This document shows positions 30,840 to 39,070 of a stretch of 64,000 nucleotides of DNA, piece after piece. The stretch is from Aggregatilineales bacterium (GTDB lineage: Bacteria > Chloroflexota > Anaerolineae > Aggregatilineales > Ch27). The position numbers and the translations under genes are program-made. The first letter of the stretch is position 1, and the number at the start of each line of letters is the position of its first letter. Below the pieces are notes generated by a model. The model was not told the DNA's origin. It searched no databases and saw nothing but the letters and a program-made list of their open reading frames with translations. The stretch covers positions 1-64,000 of the forward strand of contig JARKOQ010000096.1 of NCBI GenBank assembly GCA_029976005.1, written 5' to 3'.

Positions 30840-32303
30840 TCAATTCCCCTTGCGCGAGAATTGCATCCGATCCGCGCCAAATATCTTCGGGTCCATCCGG
30901 ATCCCCATTTCCTCGAAGCGGTTGTAGAAACGCGGGCGGAAGCCCGACGGTTCCAGAACGCCGCCCCCCGAATGGCTGGGGCCCATGCCCTGGTGATCGG
31001 CGGTCTTGTACACAAAGATATCCTGCAGGGTCACGGAGTTGCCTTCCATGCCCTGCACCTCGGTGATCTGGGTGATCTTGCGGCTGCCGTCCTTCAGGCG
31101 GCTCTGCTGGACAATGAGGTTCACGGCGCTGGCAATCTGGGCGCGGATCACGTCCAATGGGATATCCATGCCGGCCATCAGGCACATCGTCTCCAGGCGG
31201 GAGATCGCCTCGCGCGGGCCGTTGGCATGCAGGGTCGTCAGCGATCCGTCGTGTCCGGTATTCATGGCCTGGAGCATATCCAACGCCTCACCGGAACGGC
31301 ATTCGCCGACCACGATCCGGTCGGGGCGCATGCGCAGCGCACCCTTGACGAGGTCGCGAATCACCAGCTTGCCTTCATCGGAGCCGGGCAGCGGCGGACA
31401 GGTTTCCAGGCGCACGACGTGCCGCTGGGCCAGGTTCAGCTCCGCCGAGTCCTCGATCGTCACGATGCGCTCGTCGTCGGGAATAAACGACGACAGCACG
31501 TTGAGCAGCGTGGTCTTGCCGGAACCCGTGCCGCCCGAAACCACCATGTTCAGCCGGACGCGCACGCACGCATCCAGAAATTCGGCGACCTCGTTGGTCA
31601 GGGAGCCAAAATTGATCAGGTCCTGAACCGTCAGGCGGCTTTCGGGGAACTTTCGGATGGTGATCGTGGTCCCGGCCAGCGCCGAGGGGGGCATGATCAG
31701 GTGAACGCGCGAACCATCCGGCAGACGGGCGTCAACCATCGGATTGCGGCGGGAGAGATCGCGCTGGAGCGGCCGGACAATCCGCTGGGATGTCCACTGG
31801 ACGTGCTCCTCGTCGTCGAAGGCGATGTCGGTCTCGATCAGCTTGCCCTTCCGCTCGGCGAAGATGATCTCCGGCCCATTGACCATGATCTCGGAATAGG
31901 ACTTATCCCGAACCAGCGGCTCGATCGCGCCGAAGCCGAGCAGGTCGACGATCAGCGCTTCCTCCAACTCGCGGCGCTCGTGCTCACTGAGCTGGATGTT
32001 GGCCCGGTGCAGAATGACCTGGAGCCGGTCGCGCACGATCTGCTGGTGCTCCGGATTCGTGCTGCTCCACTCGTCGGCTTCGTCCGGCGTGGCCAGCAGC
32101 TTCGGGCGGAGCTGTTTGCGCAGTTGGGCCACCCGTGGCGTGGTTCGCCGTTTGGGAGGAGCCTTGGCATTGGCCTCGGCTTGAGGAACCTGCGGATCCG
32201 TTTTTGACTGGGATGAAGTGGGCGGGGCGGGCGGAGTCGAAGCAGGGGCAGCCGATGGCCGAGTTGTCTCGGTCATCCCCTGGACACGTTTGGATAAAGT
32301 CAT
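30840..32303 (-). CDS. Flp pilus assembly ATPase, TadA/CpaF type
   Basis: A 487-residue secretion ATPase that powers Tad pilus assembly at the inner face of the membrane. After a Pro/Ala-rich N-terminal 70 residues come the helical domain, then VSGGTGSGKTTLLNVLSSFI (Walker A, about 244-263), the Asp-box ERIVTIEDSAEL, the Walker B-like IVVGECRSGEALDMLQAMNT and the His box DGSLTTLHANGPREA. Start ATG 32303 has AAAGGA at good spacing; in-frame ATGs at 32333 and 32276 have none. TadB, TadC and other pilus genes are not adjacent, but an Flp pilin gene lies at 35244. Confidence 0.93.
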   Translation of the reverse strand: MTLSKRVQGMTETTRPSAAPASTPPAPPTSSQSKTDPQVPQAEANAKAPPKRRTTPRVAQLRKQLRPKLLATPDEADEWSSTNPEHQQIVRDRLQVILHRANIQLSEHERRELEEALIVDLLGFGAIEPLVRDKSYSEIMVNGPEIIFAERKGKLIETDIAFDDEEHVQWTSQRIVRPLQRDLSRRNPMVDARLPDGSRVHLIMPPSALAGTTITIRKFPESRLTVQDLINFGSLTNEVAEFLDACVRVRLNMVVSGGTGSGKTTLLNVLSSFIPDDERIVTIEDSAELNLAQRHVVRLETCPPLPGSDEGKLVIRDLVKGALRMRPDRIVVGECRSGEALDMLQAMNTGHDGSLTTLHANGPREAISRLETMCLMAGMDIPLDVIRAQIASAVNLIVQQSRLKDGSRKITQITEVQGMEGNSVTLQDIFVYKTADHQGMGPSHSGGGVLEPSGFRPRFYNRFEEMGIRMDPKIFGADRMQFSRKGN

Positions 32304-32307
32304 GGGT

Positions 32308-32382
32308 ACCAGTCCTTTTGAGCCACTCAACATGATCAGTGTATCTCAAATATTGAGATAAAATCAAGTCAAAAGGACTGGT
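32308..32382 (-). promoter_or_regulatory. Nested palindromes around the Tad ATPase promoter
   Basis: Minus-strand promoter: TTGATT (32367 down to 32362), 18-bp spacer, TACACT (32343 down to 32338). The spacer is almost entirely a palindrome, TATCTCAA-ATA-TTGAGATA (32342-32360). An outer 14-bp perfect inverted repeat (ACCAGTCCTTTTGA at 32308-32321, partner at 32369-32382) brackets the promoter; its inner copy includes the AAAGGA ribosome site. Repressor binding is the simplest reading; if transcription began further upstream the outer arms could form an RNA hairpin hiding the ribosome site. Confidence 0.55.
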
Positions 32383-32398
32383 ATTTGAGTAATATTGA

Positions 32399-32415
32399 TG
32401 AAGCTTAACGCTTCA
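32399..32415 (-). terminator. Hairpin at the end of the cyclophilin gene
   Basis: A 6-bp stem (TGAAGC at 32399-32404, partner at 32410-32415) overlaps the stop codon of the minus-strand gene and is followed on that strand by TCAATATTAC. Weak but AT-rich, so possible. Confidence 0.35.
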
Positions 32416-33066
32416 TTCACTCTCCTGGACGCGAATCGACCGGATGACCGTTCCAGGGACGGTCGCGGCCGCCGGATCGCGCGGCGCGATCGACTCCACG
32501 ACAGCCATGCCTTCGGTCACTTCGCCAAAGATCGTGAACTGGCCGCTGAGGTGAGCCGTCTGCTCGGCGCTGTAGGTGATGAAGAACTGGCTGCCCGCTG
32601 AATTGGCCTGCGAGGTATGCGCCATGCTGATCAGGCCGGGCCGATCGAACACCAGGCCGTTGTTGTGCTCGTCCTGAATGTTATAGCCGGGACCGCCTGT
32701 CCCCGTCCCGGTGGGGTCCCCGCCCTGAGCCATGAATCCCGGAATGACCCGATGGAATGTGACCCCGTCGTAGAATCCCTGACAGGCCAGGAACACGAAG
32801 TTGTTGACCGTGATCGGCGCTTTGTCCGGGAACAGATCGATGACGATCTGGCCGCCATCTTCCAGGGTAATCGTGGCCGTGTAATCCTTGGCGGGATCGA
32901 TCACCTGCTGAGGCGCACTGAACCGATCCGGCGAATCGCCGCCCGGCTCGCAGCTAAATCCGGCTGCTGCCTGAGGCTGCCCGACGGCGGGAGTGGTCTG
33001 CACGGCCGGCGCGCACGCCGCCAGGGCAAGGCCCACCAACACAATACCCATCATCCATCGACGCAT
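32413..33066 (-). CDS. Cyclophilin-type peptidyl-prolyl isomerase lipoprotein
   Basis: A 217-residue lipoprotein with signal MRRWMMGIVLVGLALAAC (lipobox LAAC). The cyclophilin domain spans about 55-215, with FYDGVTFHRVIPGFMAQGGD (about 101-120) carrying the catalytic Arg and Phe/Met/Gln residues, then GTGTGGPGYNIQDE, SMAHTSQANSAGSQFFITY and TIFGEVTEGM. It assists proline isomerisation in exported proteins. ATG 33066 has GGAGAA at seven bases and opens the lipoprotein signal; the extra 10 in-frame codons upstream are disregarded. Confidence 0.93.
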   Translation of the reverse strand: MRRWMMGIVLVGLALAACAPAVQTTPAVGQPQAAAGFSCEPGGDSPDRFSAPQQVIDPAKDYTATITLEDGGQIVIDLFPDKAPITVNNFVFLACQGFYDGVTFHRVIPGFMAQGGDPTGTGTGGPGYNIQDEHNNGLVFDRPGLISMAHTSQANSAGSQFFITYSAEQTAHLSGQFTIFGEVTEGMAVVESIAPRDPAAATVPGTVIRSIRVQESE

Positions 33067-33145
33067 GGTTGGTTCTCCAGTATCTATTCTTGGCACAGGG
33101 TGGACATTCTGCCCGCTGATCGGCCAGCCTGCAAGCGATCGGCGG

Positions 33146-33751
33146 CTATTGGCTGCCGGCCAGGGGCGTTTCGGTGACCGTCGGGGCTGGACTCGGCGTC
33201 CAGGTGATCGTGGGCAGGGCCAGCGTGGGCAGTTCGACCGTGGGAGTCACCGGCGCGGCCGTCGGCGTCACCGTGGGCGTGGGGGTGGGATTGACGGCCC
33301 GCATCACACTCTCGTGCATGTAGTTCAGATCGGTGAAGAACCGGCTTTCATCCAGATCGACGATGTACCACTCACCGGCCGTATAATCCCGCTCCAGCAC
33401 GCAGACCACGTCGCCCTGATGGCGAACGCCCACGATGGCGCAGTTGGTGCTGGCGCACTTCCGAATGATCGCTTCAGGCACGGTGATGACGAAATCCTGG
33501 CACTCCGGCACGGGAGTCCGGGTTGGCGCGGCGGTGAAGCGGAGTTCCGGGGTTGGAGACTCCCCTTCGCCGGAGATGGGAGTGACCTGGGCCGCGCGCG
33601 TCGCGCCGGCCAGCAGCGCCCCTTGCAGGTTGCCGGCCATGTAGTTTTGGATACCGCTCCAGACGAAATACACGCCGAAGACCAGCATGGCGGCCAGCAC
33701 GATCACCAGCCATGCCGGCGGCCCGGCCCGTCCGGAAGTGCGATATGCCAT
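33146..33751 (-). CDS. Single-pass membrane protein with an SH3-like domain
   Basis: A 201-residue protein with a short cytoplasmic N-terminus, one TM helix (about 13-33, AWLVIVLAAMLVFGVYFVW), a linker, and an extracytoplasmic SH3-like domain (about 84-145: CQDFVITVPEAIIRKCAST, QGDVVCVLERDYTAGEWYIVD). The C-terminus is a long Pro/Thr-rich tail (PTPTPTVTPTAAP) as in many Chloroflexota surface proteins. Likely contacts the cell wall. Function otherwise unknown. Confidence 0.7.
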   Translation of the reverse strand: MAYRTSGRAGPPAWLVIVLAAMLVFGVYFVWSGIQNYMAGNLQGALLAGATRAAQVTPISGEGESPTPELRFTAAPTRTPVPECQDFVITVPEAIIRKCASTNCAIVGVRHQGDVVCVLERDYTAGEWYIVDLDESRFFTDLNYMHESVMRAVNPTPTPTVTPTAAPVTPTVELPTLALPTITWTPSPAPTVTETPLAGSQ

Positions 33752-33849
33752 GCGCGCTCGCTGCCTCGCCTTCTGCTCGCCGTCCGATCATCTGTCTCGA
33801 TTGTAACCGGCCTGGGCCGCTTCGAATCGACGCCTGCCCGACGATCACC

Positions 33850-34938
33850 CTACCCTCGCAGGGCGTGAAGCTGATAGACGACGATCGGCTCGCTCTTGCC
33901 GGAGAACGTGCGCGCGTCGAGCCGTTCCGCCTGTATCGCCGGTGCGACGAGGTTGAATGTGGCTTCGCTGATCAGAATCCGGCCGCGCCCGGCGGCCTGC
34001 TGGATGCGCCGCGCCGTGTTCACGACATCCCCAATCACGGTATAGCTCATCACCCGCTCGGAGCCGACGTTGCCGACCGCCACCTCGCCGCTGTGCAGGC
34101 CGATCCCCAGGCCGAGGTTGTTCAACTCCGGCAGGTCAATCTGGTCGCACGTCCGCCGGAACACCGCCTGCATCTCCAGCGCGGCGCGCAGCGCGTTGAG
34201 CGTATCGTCCGGCCCGGCCACCGGCGCGCCAAAAAAGGCCATCAACTCGTCGCCGATGTATTTGTCGAGCGTGCCGTGATACTTGAAGATAACCTCGGTC
34301 AGCTCGTTGAAAATCGTGTTGAGGATACCAAGCACCTGATCCGCCGGACGGTGCTCGGCGAAAGCCGTGAACCCGCGAATATCCGCGAAGAAAACGGTCA
34401 CGGAGCGGGTATCCCCGCCAAGCTGCAAGTAGCGGTCCGGGTCGACCAGGATGACGTCGACCACGTCCTCGTTGACGTACCGGTTCAACACGCGCCGGAG
34501 CAGGTTGTTGCGGCTTTCCAGCTCGTCGTGGAGATGCTTGATCCGCAGCAAGCTGCGCACCCGGGTCATCATCATGACCGAGCTGAAGGGCTTCGTCAGA
34601 AAATCGTCCGCACCGACTTCAATCGCCTTGATCTTGTCGTCCTCGCCTTCCAGCGCGGTGACCATCACCACGGGGATAAACTGGGTTTGCAGATCGCGCT
34701 TCAGGCGGGCGCAGACCTCGTATCCGCTCATGCCCGGCATCTTGACGTCCAGCAGGACCAGGTCCGGGGCCTGGGTGCGGACAATCTCCAACGCGGTCGG
34801 CCCGTCGTGCGCGGACATCACCCGGCAGCCGGAACTCTGGAGATACGCCTCCAGCACCTCCCGGTTCATCCAATCGTCATCGACGACGACCACCAGCGGA
34901 AGCTTTTCACGCGGTATATCCTGTGATCGAGCCGTCAT
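33850..34938 (-). CDS. Receiver domain fused to a class III adenylate/guanylate cyclase
   Basis: A 362-residue soluble signalling protein. The receiver (about 14-130) has VVVVDDDWMNREVLEAYL, the phospho-acceptor in PDLVLLDVKMPGMSGYE (about 59-75), VVMVTAL and the Lys in DDFLTKPF. A short coiled linker leads to the cyclase domain (about 180-350) with VTVFFADIRGFTAFAEH (metal Asp), GTLDKYIGDELMAFFG (substrate Lys and second metal Asp) and YTVIGDVVNTARRIQ (Asn and Arg of the transition state). Lys and Thr at the purine site favour ATP. The partner kinase is not nearby. Start at ATG 34938; a TACAAT -10 lies at 35014-35019 on the minus strand. Confidence 0.92.
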   Translation of the reverse strand: MTARSQDIPREKLPLVVVVDDDWMNREVLEAYLQSSGCRVMSAHDGPTALEIVRTQAPDLVLLDVKMPGMSGYEVCARLKRDLQTQFIPVVMVTALEGEDDKIKAIEVGADDFLTKPFSSVMMMTRVRSLLRIKHLHDELESRNNLLRRVLNRYVNEDVVDVILVDPDRYLQLGGDTRSVTVFFADIRGFTAFAEHRPADQVLGILNTIFNELTEVIFKYHGTLDKYIGDELMAFFGAPVAGPDDTLNALRAALEMQAVFRRTCDQIDLPELNNLGLGIGLHSGEVAVGNVGSERVMSYTVIGDVVNTARRIQQAAGRGRILISEATFNLVAPAIQAERLDARTFSGKSEPIVVYQLHALRG

Positions 34939-35243
34939 ACGTTTGCGCCTGATCCATCCAGTCCCGGAACCACCACGGAGCGCGCCGGTGCGCAGCCCTC
35001 CATGGACGAAGCGATTGTAGCATGGGGTCACAAGCGTCCGCCATAACAACAACCACGGAACATGCATAAACGAATCAAAATGATAATATAATGGTTCGTA
35101 TAGCGGATAGAGTAGACACAAAACTAAAAATATCGTGAATTATGAACGATTCACCTTGACGCAGGCTTCATTGTGTGTTATTTTACGGATAGCTCGTATC
35201 CAGAGCAAAAATCTATCATCATCATCAGACGGAGGAATCAATC
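34939..35243. other. AT-rich divergent promoter region
   Basis: A 305-bp gap between the minus-strand cyclase and plus-strand pilin. It contains the cyclase -10 (TACAAT complement, 35014-35019) and the pilin promoter at 35156-35184. Around 35050-35150 it is markedly AT-rich compared with the surroundings. No gene is visible. Confidence 0.5.
35156..35184 (+). promoter_or_regulatory. Promoter of the Flp pilin gene
   Basis: TTGACG at 35156-35161, a 17-bp spacer, and TATTTT at 35179-35184. Predicted start near 35191, giving a 53-nt leader before ATG 35244. Confidence 0.65.
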
Positions 35244-35390
35244 ATGCTGTACATGCCTCGTGAAGAAGGTCAGGGTCTCGTCGAGTACGCGCTCATCCTC
35301 GTCCTGGTCGCCGTCGTCGTGATCGTCATCCTCGCCCTGCTCGGCCCGGCCATCGGCAACATCTTCAGCAACATCGTCACCGCCCTGTAA
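35244..35390 (+). CDS. Flp/Fap-type pilin
   Basis: A 48-residue major pilin subunit of the Tad (Flp) pilus, easily missed because of its length. It has a short leader with MPREEGQGLVEYALIL: the Gly-Gln-Gly cleavage region followed by the Flp motif Gly-Leu-Val-Glu-Tyr with the conserved Glu and Tyr. A single hydrophobic helix (VLVAVVVIVILALLGPAI) runs to the polar C-terminus ending VTAL. A strong GGAGG site precedes ATG 35244. The gene is monocistronic, between its own promoter and terminator; its ATPase partner is 3 kb away at 30840. Confidence 0.9.
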   Translation: MLYMPREEGQGLVEYALILVLVAVVVIVILALLGPAIGNIFSNIVTAL

Positions 35391-35409
35391 ATCTCAGCAG
35401 TGCAATCCG

Positions 35410-35447
35410 GAGGCGCTGGCCGCAAACCAGCGCCTCTTTTTATTTTT
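35410..35447 (+). terminator. Rho-independent terminator after the Flp pilin gene
   Basis: A 10-bp stem (GAGGCGCTGG at 35410-35419, partner at 35427-35436) followed by TTTTTATTTTT. One of the best terminators in the window, as expected for a highly expressed pilin. Confidence 0.9.
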
Positions 35448-35994
35448 CACCTCCCCATCAGCAAATTACGTGAAACTGCACAAAAGAAACCGACATACAA
35501 TCGGACTCTATGAGCTACTCCGGCTCATTGACGCCCGCCGGACTTCATGCCACAATAAACGGCATGGTCATCTCGCGTGGTAATGAAAGAGGCGACAATC
35601 CAATGTCCTCCTACTACCCTCCTCACAGTCTTTGTCGACAAGCCAGCCAGCAGTCCTTCCTCTTGGACCGAACTCCCGATAATAATCCCCGCAACACAAC
35701 TAATTAGCGCGGCGTTCACTGCGCTGCGCACCCTTAGCACCCTGTTTCCGTGTTCTCCAAACAACAACTGAACACCTTCCGAGACAAAAATTTTTCTTGT
35801 CATCTTGCCATAAGCACGACTCGACCGACGACCAGCGAAGGACGGCATTCCGGGAAGCACCATGCACTGACGAGCAATCGGAGCACCGGGCGTAACATGG
35901 CCGGGTCAGAAGCGGGATGGCCGGGACGCGCGCCCGCCTCTGCCGGCTTAGCGCTCATTCCGTCGTGGTCAAATCATAGGAGGCTATTCAGTAC
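35448..35994. other. Gap of about 550 bp with no convincing gene
   Basis: GC content falls here and codon periodicity is lost. Overlapping short frames exist on both strands, the longest being 112 codons on the minus strand (35525-35863), but none has a ribosome site or a family I recognise. It could be a decayed gene or a long promoter region. AGGAGG at about 35977-35982 is the ribosome site of the next gene. Confidence 0.45.
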
Positions 35995-37212
35995 ATGAGT
36001 ATCAGCCAGTTAGCCCGATCCATTGAGCCTTCACCAACGCTCAGGATGAACGAGGAAGCCCGTCTGCTCCGGCAGAAGGGCGAGCCGGTCATCCACCTGG
36101 GCATCGGTGAGCCCAAGAACAAGGCCCCGATCAGCGCCCTGTTGGCCTCCGCCGCCAAGCTGAATACCGGCGAGATCAAGTATGCCCCCACCAGCGGGAT
36201 TCCGTCGCTAAAAAAGGCCATCGTGCGCTACACCGAAGAAAACTACGGCCGGTTGGTCAGCGCGGAAAACGTGATCGTCTCCGGGGGAGCCAAGCAGTCC
36301 ATTTACAACCTGCTGCTCTCCATCGTCGACCCGCAGGACGAAGTCATCCTCCTGGCCCCCTACTGGGTCAGCTACCCTGAGATGGTCAAACTGGCCTACG
36401 GTCACCCCGTGGTCGTCACCGCCGAGGATGGCAGCTTCCAGCCCAGCATGGCCGAAATCGAGCGCGCGGTCAGCTCGTATACCAAGGCCATCATCCTCAA
36501 CAGCCCCAACAATCCATCCGGGGTTGTCTACTCCGAGGCATTTGTCGCCAGCATGGTCGACTTCTGCGAAAGCCGGAAGATCTACCTGATCATGGACGAC
36601 ATCTACCACAAGCTGGTTTTCGACGGCGTGAAGGCCCCCAGCGCTTACAGCTTCACGAAGAAGGATGTCGACGAAAGCTACATCATCGTCACCAATGGCG
36701 TCTCCAAGCTGTACGGCATGACCGGCCATCGCATCGGCTGGGTGGTGGGCAATCGCAAGATCATCGAGGCGATCGACACCCTCCAGTCCGCGACCTCATC
36801 CGGCCCGTCCGTGGTCTCCCAGGCGGCGGCCGAGGGCGCGCTGACCGGCGTGCAGAGCGTGGTCGAGCACCTGCGCCTGACGATCCAGAACAACCGTGAC
36901 GTCCTCATGAAGGAACTGCGCTCGTTCAACGGCGTGGGCATCACCTGCCCCCAGGGCACGTTCTACGCCCTGCCGGACTTCCGTGCCTACTCCAGGAACT
37001 CGGTCCAACTGGCGGAAATGCTGCTCAAGAAAGCCCTGGTCGTCACCGTGCCGGGCGTAACCTTCGGCATGGAAGGCCATCTCCGCCTTAGCTACGCGGG
37101 CACGGTCAAGGATGTCACCGAAGGCATCAAGCGCATGAAGTGGGCGCTGGACCCCAACGCCCCCAACGAGATCTTTATTGGCGACCGCAAGCTCGTAAGG
37201 GACTGGCTATGA
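35995..37212 (+). CDS. Class I/II PLP aminotransferase (aspartate aminotransferase type)
   Basis: A 405-residue fold-type I aminotransferase. Landmarks: HLGIGEPKNKAPI near residue 35, YAPTSGIPSLKKAI, SGGAKQSIYNLL (PLP phosphate loop), LLAPYWVSYPEM, LNSPNNPSGVVYS, the Asp in YLIMDDIYHKL, the Schiff-base Lys in TNGVSKLYGMTGHRIGW (about 228-244) and the substrate Arg near GMEGHLRLSYA. It probably transfers amino groups between aspartate or another amino acid and 2-oxoglutarate. Its stop overlaps the pckA start (ATGA), so oxaloacetate made here could pass to PEP. Confidence 0.93.
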   Translation: MSISQLARSIEPSPTLRMNEEARLLRQKGEPVIHLGIGEPKNKAPISALLASAAKLNTGEIKYAPTSGIPSLKKAIVRYTEENYGRLVSAENVIVSGGAKQSIYNLLLSIVDPQDEVILLAPYWVSYPEMVKLAYGHPVVVTAEDGSFQPSMAEIERAVSSYTKAIILNSPNNPSGVVYSEAFVASMVDFCESRKIYLIMDDIYHKLVFDGVKAPSAYSFTKKDVDESYIIVTNGVSKLYGMTGHRIGWVVGNRKIIEAIDTLQSATSSGPSVVSQAAAEGALTGVQSVVEHLRLTIQNNRDVLMKELRSFNGVGITCPQGTFYALPDFRAYSRNSVQLAEMLLKKALVVTVPGVTFGMEGHLRLSYAGTVKDVTEGIKRMKWALDPNAPNEIFIGDRKLVRDWL

Positions 37213-38858
37213 ACAACCTCCTGAACATCAAAACGCCCGCTCAGGGTCAGGCTTCCGAATACAAAAGCGATTATGGGCTGGCCAACCACGGTTTAGCGAA
37301 CCTCAACACGGTCTATTGGAATCTGCCTCTGGAGGCGCTTGCCGAGGAGATCGTCTTCCGCGGTGAGGGCAAGATCATGGCCATGGGGCCGATCGTGGTC
37401 AACTCCGGCAAGCACACCGGACGCTCCGCTCAGGACAAGTTCGTGGTGCGGGAAGCCACCTCGGAAGACAACGTCGATTGGGGCGAATACAACCGGCCGC
37501 TGGCCCCGGACAAATTCGACGTGCTGTTCAGCCGCATGCAAGGCTTCCTGCAAGGGCGCGACCTGTTCGTGCAGGATTGCTATGCCGGCGCCGATCCGGA
37601 GCACCGCCTCCCCGTGCGCATCATCACTGAATACGCCTGGCACAGTTTCTTCTCGCGCAACATGTTCATCTCCCCCGAAAATCGGGAGGAGTACCGCAAC
37701 CACATCCCGGAGTTCACCGTCCTGTGCGTGCCTTCCTTCCAGGGGTCCGAACTGATCGACGGCACCCGCACCGGTACCTTCATCATCCTGAACTTCGCCC
37801 AGCAGCTCTGCATCATCGGCGGCACGGCCTACGGCGGTGAGATCAAGAAGTCGGTCTTCACCGTCATGAACTACCTGCTGCCGCTGCACGGCGTGCTGCC
37901 AATGCACTGCTCGGCCAACATCGGCTCCGAAAGTGATGACGTGGCCCTGTTCTTCGGACTGTCCGGCACGGGCAAGACGACCCTGTCCGCCGACCCGCAT
38001 CGCGGCCTGATCGGCGACGACGAGCACGGCTGGAGCGACAACGGCGTCTTCAACTTCGAGGACGGCTGCTACGCCAAGGTCATCGAGCTGTCCGAGGCGG
38101 CCGAGCCGCAGATTTATGGGGCGATTCACCGCTTCGGGGCAATCCTGGAGAACGTGGTCTGCGACCCGGTCAGCCGCCGCATCGATCTCGATGACGGCAC
38201 GATCACCGAGAACACCCGCGCCTCCTACCCGCTGAACTACATCGACAATGCCATCCTGGAAAAGGCCGGCGGACATCCGAAGAACGTCATCTTCCTGACC
38301 TGCGACGCCCAGGGCGTGATGCCGCCAATCGCCCGTCTGACGCCCGATCAGGCCGTGTATCATTTCATCTCCGGCTATACGTCCAAGATCGCCGGGACGG
38401 AAGCCGGGATGGGGGCCGAGCCGGAAATCACCTTCAGCGCATGTTTCGGAGCGCCGTTCATGGTGCACCCGCCCATCCTGTACGCCGAGATGCTCAAAAA
38501 GAAAGTCATGCGCTACGGTGTGACCTGCTGGCTGATCAACACCGGCTGGACCGGGGGCCCGTACGGCGTCGGCAAGCGCATCAGCATCAAGCACACCCGA
38601 GGTCTGCTGAACGCCGTCTTGAGCGGCAAACTGAACGAAGTCGAGTTCTACACCGATCCGGTATTCGGCTTCGAGGTACCCAAGTCCGCCCCGGACGTAC
38701 CGGAGAGCGTGCTGTACCCGGCCAAGGCCTGGCCCAGCGAAGCGGATTACTGGAAGCGCTACCGCGAGCTGGCCGCGCGTTACGCGGACAACTTCCAGAA
38801 GTTCGCGCCGGACTGTCCGCCGGAAGTCCTCGCCGCCGGTCCGAAGCTCGAACAGTAA
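37209..38858 (+). CDS. pckA: Phosphoenolpyruvate carboxykinase (ATP)
   Basis: Converts oxaloacetate and ATP to PEP and CO2, the first step of gluconeogenesis. The 549-residue protein shows NSGKHTGRSAQDKF (oxaloacetate-binding Arg), GGTAYGGEIKKSVFTVMNY, the kinase loop FGLSGTGKTTLSADPHRGLI (about 253-272) and GDDEHGWSDNGVFNFEDGCY. ATG 37209 overlaps the aminotransferase stop by four bases, so the two are translationally coupled. A strong terminator follows. Confidence 0.97.
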   Translation: MNNLLNIKTPAQGQASEYKSDYGLANHGLANLNTVYWNLPLEALAEEIVFRGEGKIMAMGPIVVNSGKHTGRSAQDKFVVREATSEDNVDWGEYNRPLAPDKFDVLFSRMQGFLQGRDLFVQDCYAGADPEHRLPVRIITEYAWHSFFSRNMFISPENREEYRNHIPEFTVLCVPSFQGSELIDGTRTGTFIILNFAQQLCIIGGTAYGGEIKKSVFTVMNYLLPLHGVLPMHCSANIGSESDDVALFFGLSGTGKTTLSADPHRGLIGDDEHGWSDNGVFNFEDGCYAKVIELSEAAEPQIYGAIHRFGAILENVVCDPVSRRIDLDDGTITENTRASYPLNYIDNAILEKAGGHPKNVIFLTCDAQGVMPPIARLTPDQAVYHFISGYTSKIAGTEAGMGAEPEITFSACFGAPFMVHPPILYAEMLKKKVMRYGVTCWLINTGWTGGPYGVGKRISIKHTRGLLNAVLSGKLNEVEFYTDPVFGFEVPKSAPDVPESVLYPAKAWPSEADYWKRYRELAARYADNFQKFAPDCPPEVLAAGPKLEQ

Positions 38859-38877
38859 GCAGACCGCGATCGATCCG

Positions 38878-38927
38878 ACGGCCGTCCATGGAGGCGGGCG
38901 CGCCCGCCCCCATGGACGGCCGTTTTG
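38878..38927 (+). terminator. Rho-independent terminator after pckA
   Basis: A 14-bp stem (ACGGCCGTCCATGG at 38878-38891, partner at 38910-38923) with an inner GC-rich palindrome in the loop, followed by TTTTG. Confidence 0.75.
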
Positions 38928-38973
38928 CTTGAGTTGGGCTGCGAGCGCCTTCATGAGCCGGGCAAACAGAGTC

Positions 38974-39002
38974 TTGACACAGCTTACGCGGCCGAGTAAG
39001 GT
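38974..39002 (+). promoter_or_regulatory. Promoter upstream of the 139-residue conserved gene
   Basis: A perfect TTGACA at 38974-38979, 17-bp spacer and TAAGGT at 38997-39002. The -10 lies inside the first copy of the 24-bp tandem repeat. Confidence 0.6.
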
Positions 39003-39040
39003 TTTACCGTCGTCAGCGAGTAAGGTTTTACCGTCGTCAG
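38993..39040 (+). repeat. 24-bp tandem repeat, two copies, overlapping a promoter
   Basis: CGAGTAAGGTTTTACCGTCG plus four bases, twice, at 38993-39016 and 39017-39040, without mismatch. The copies cover the -10 and the predicted start, suggesting either a regulator site or recent slippage duplication that created a second -10. Confidence 0.85.
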
Positions 39041-39070
39041 CCAGAATGGAACCAGAGAAAGCAGATTACG

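Noticed and set aside
35525-35863. 112-codon minus-strand frame in the low-GC gap
   Set aside because: No ribosome site, no recognised family, and equally long frames overlap it on the other strand.
38993-39040. Tandem 24-bp repeat as a CRISPR
   Set aside because: Only two copies, directly adjacent, with no spacer between them.
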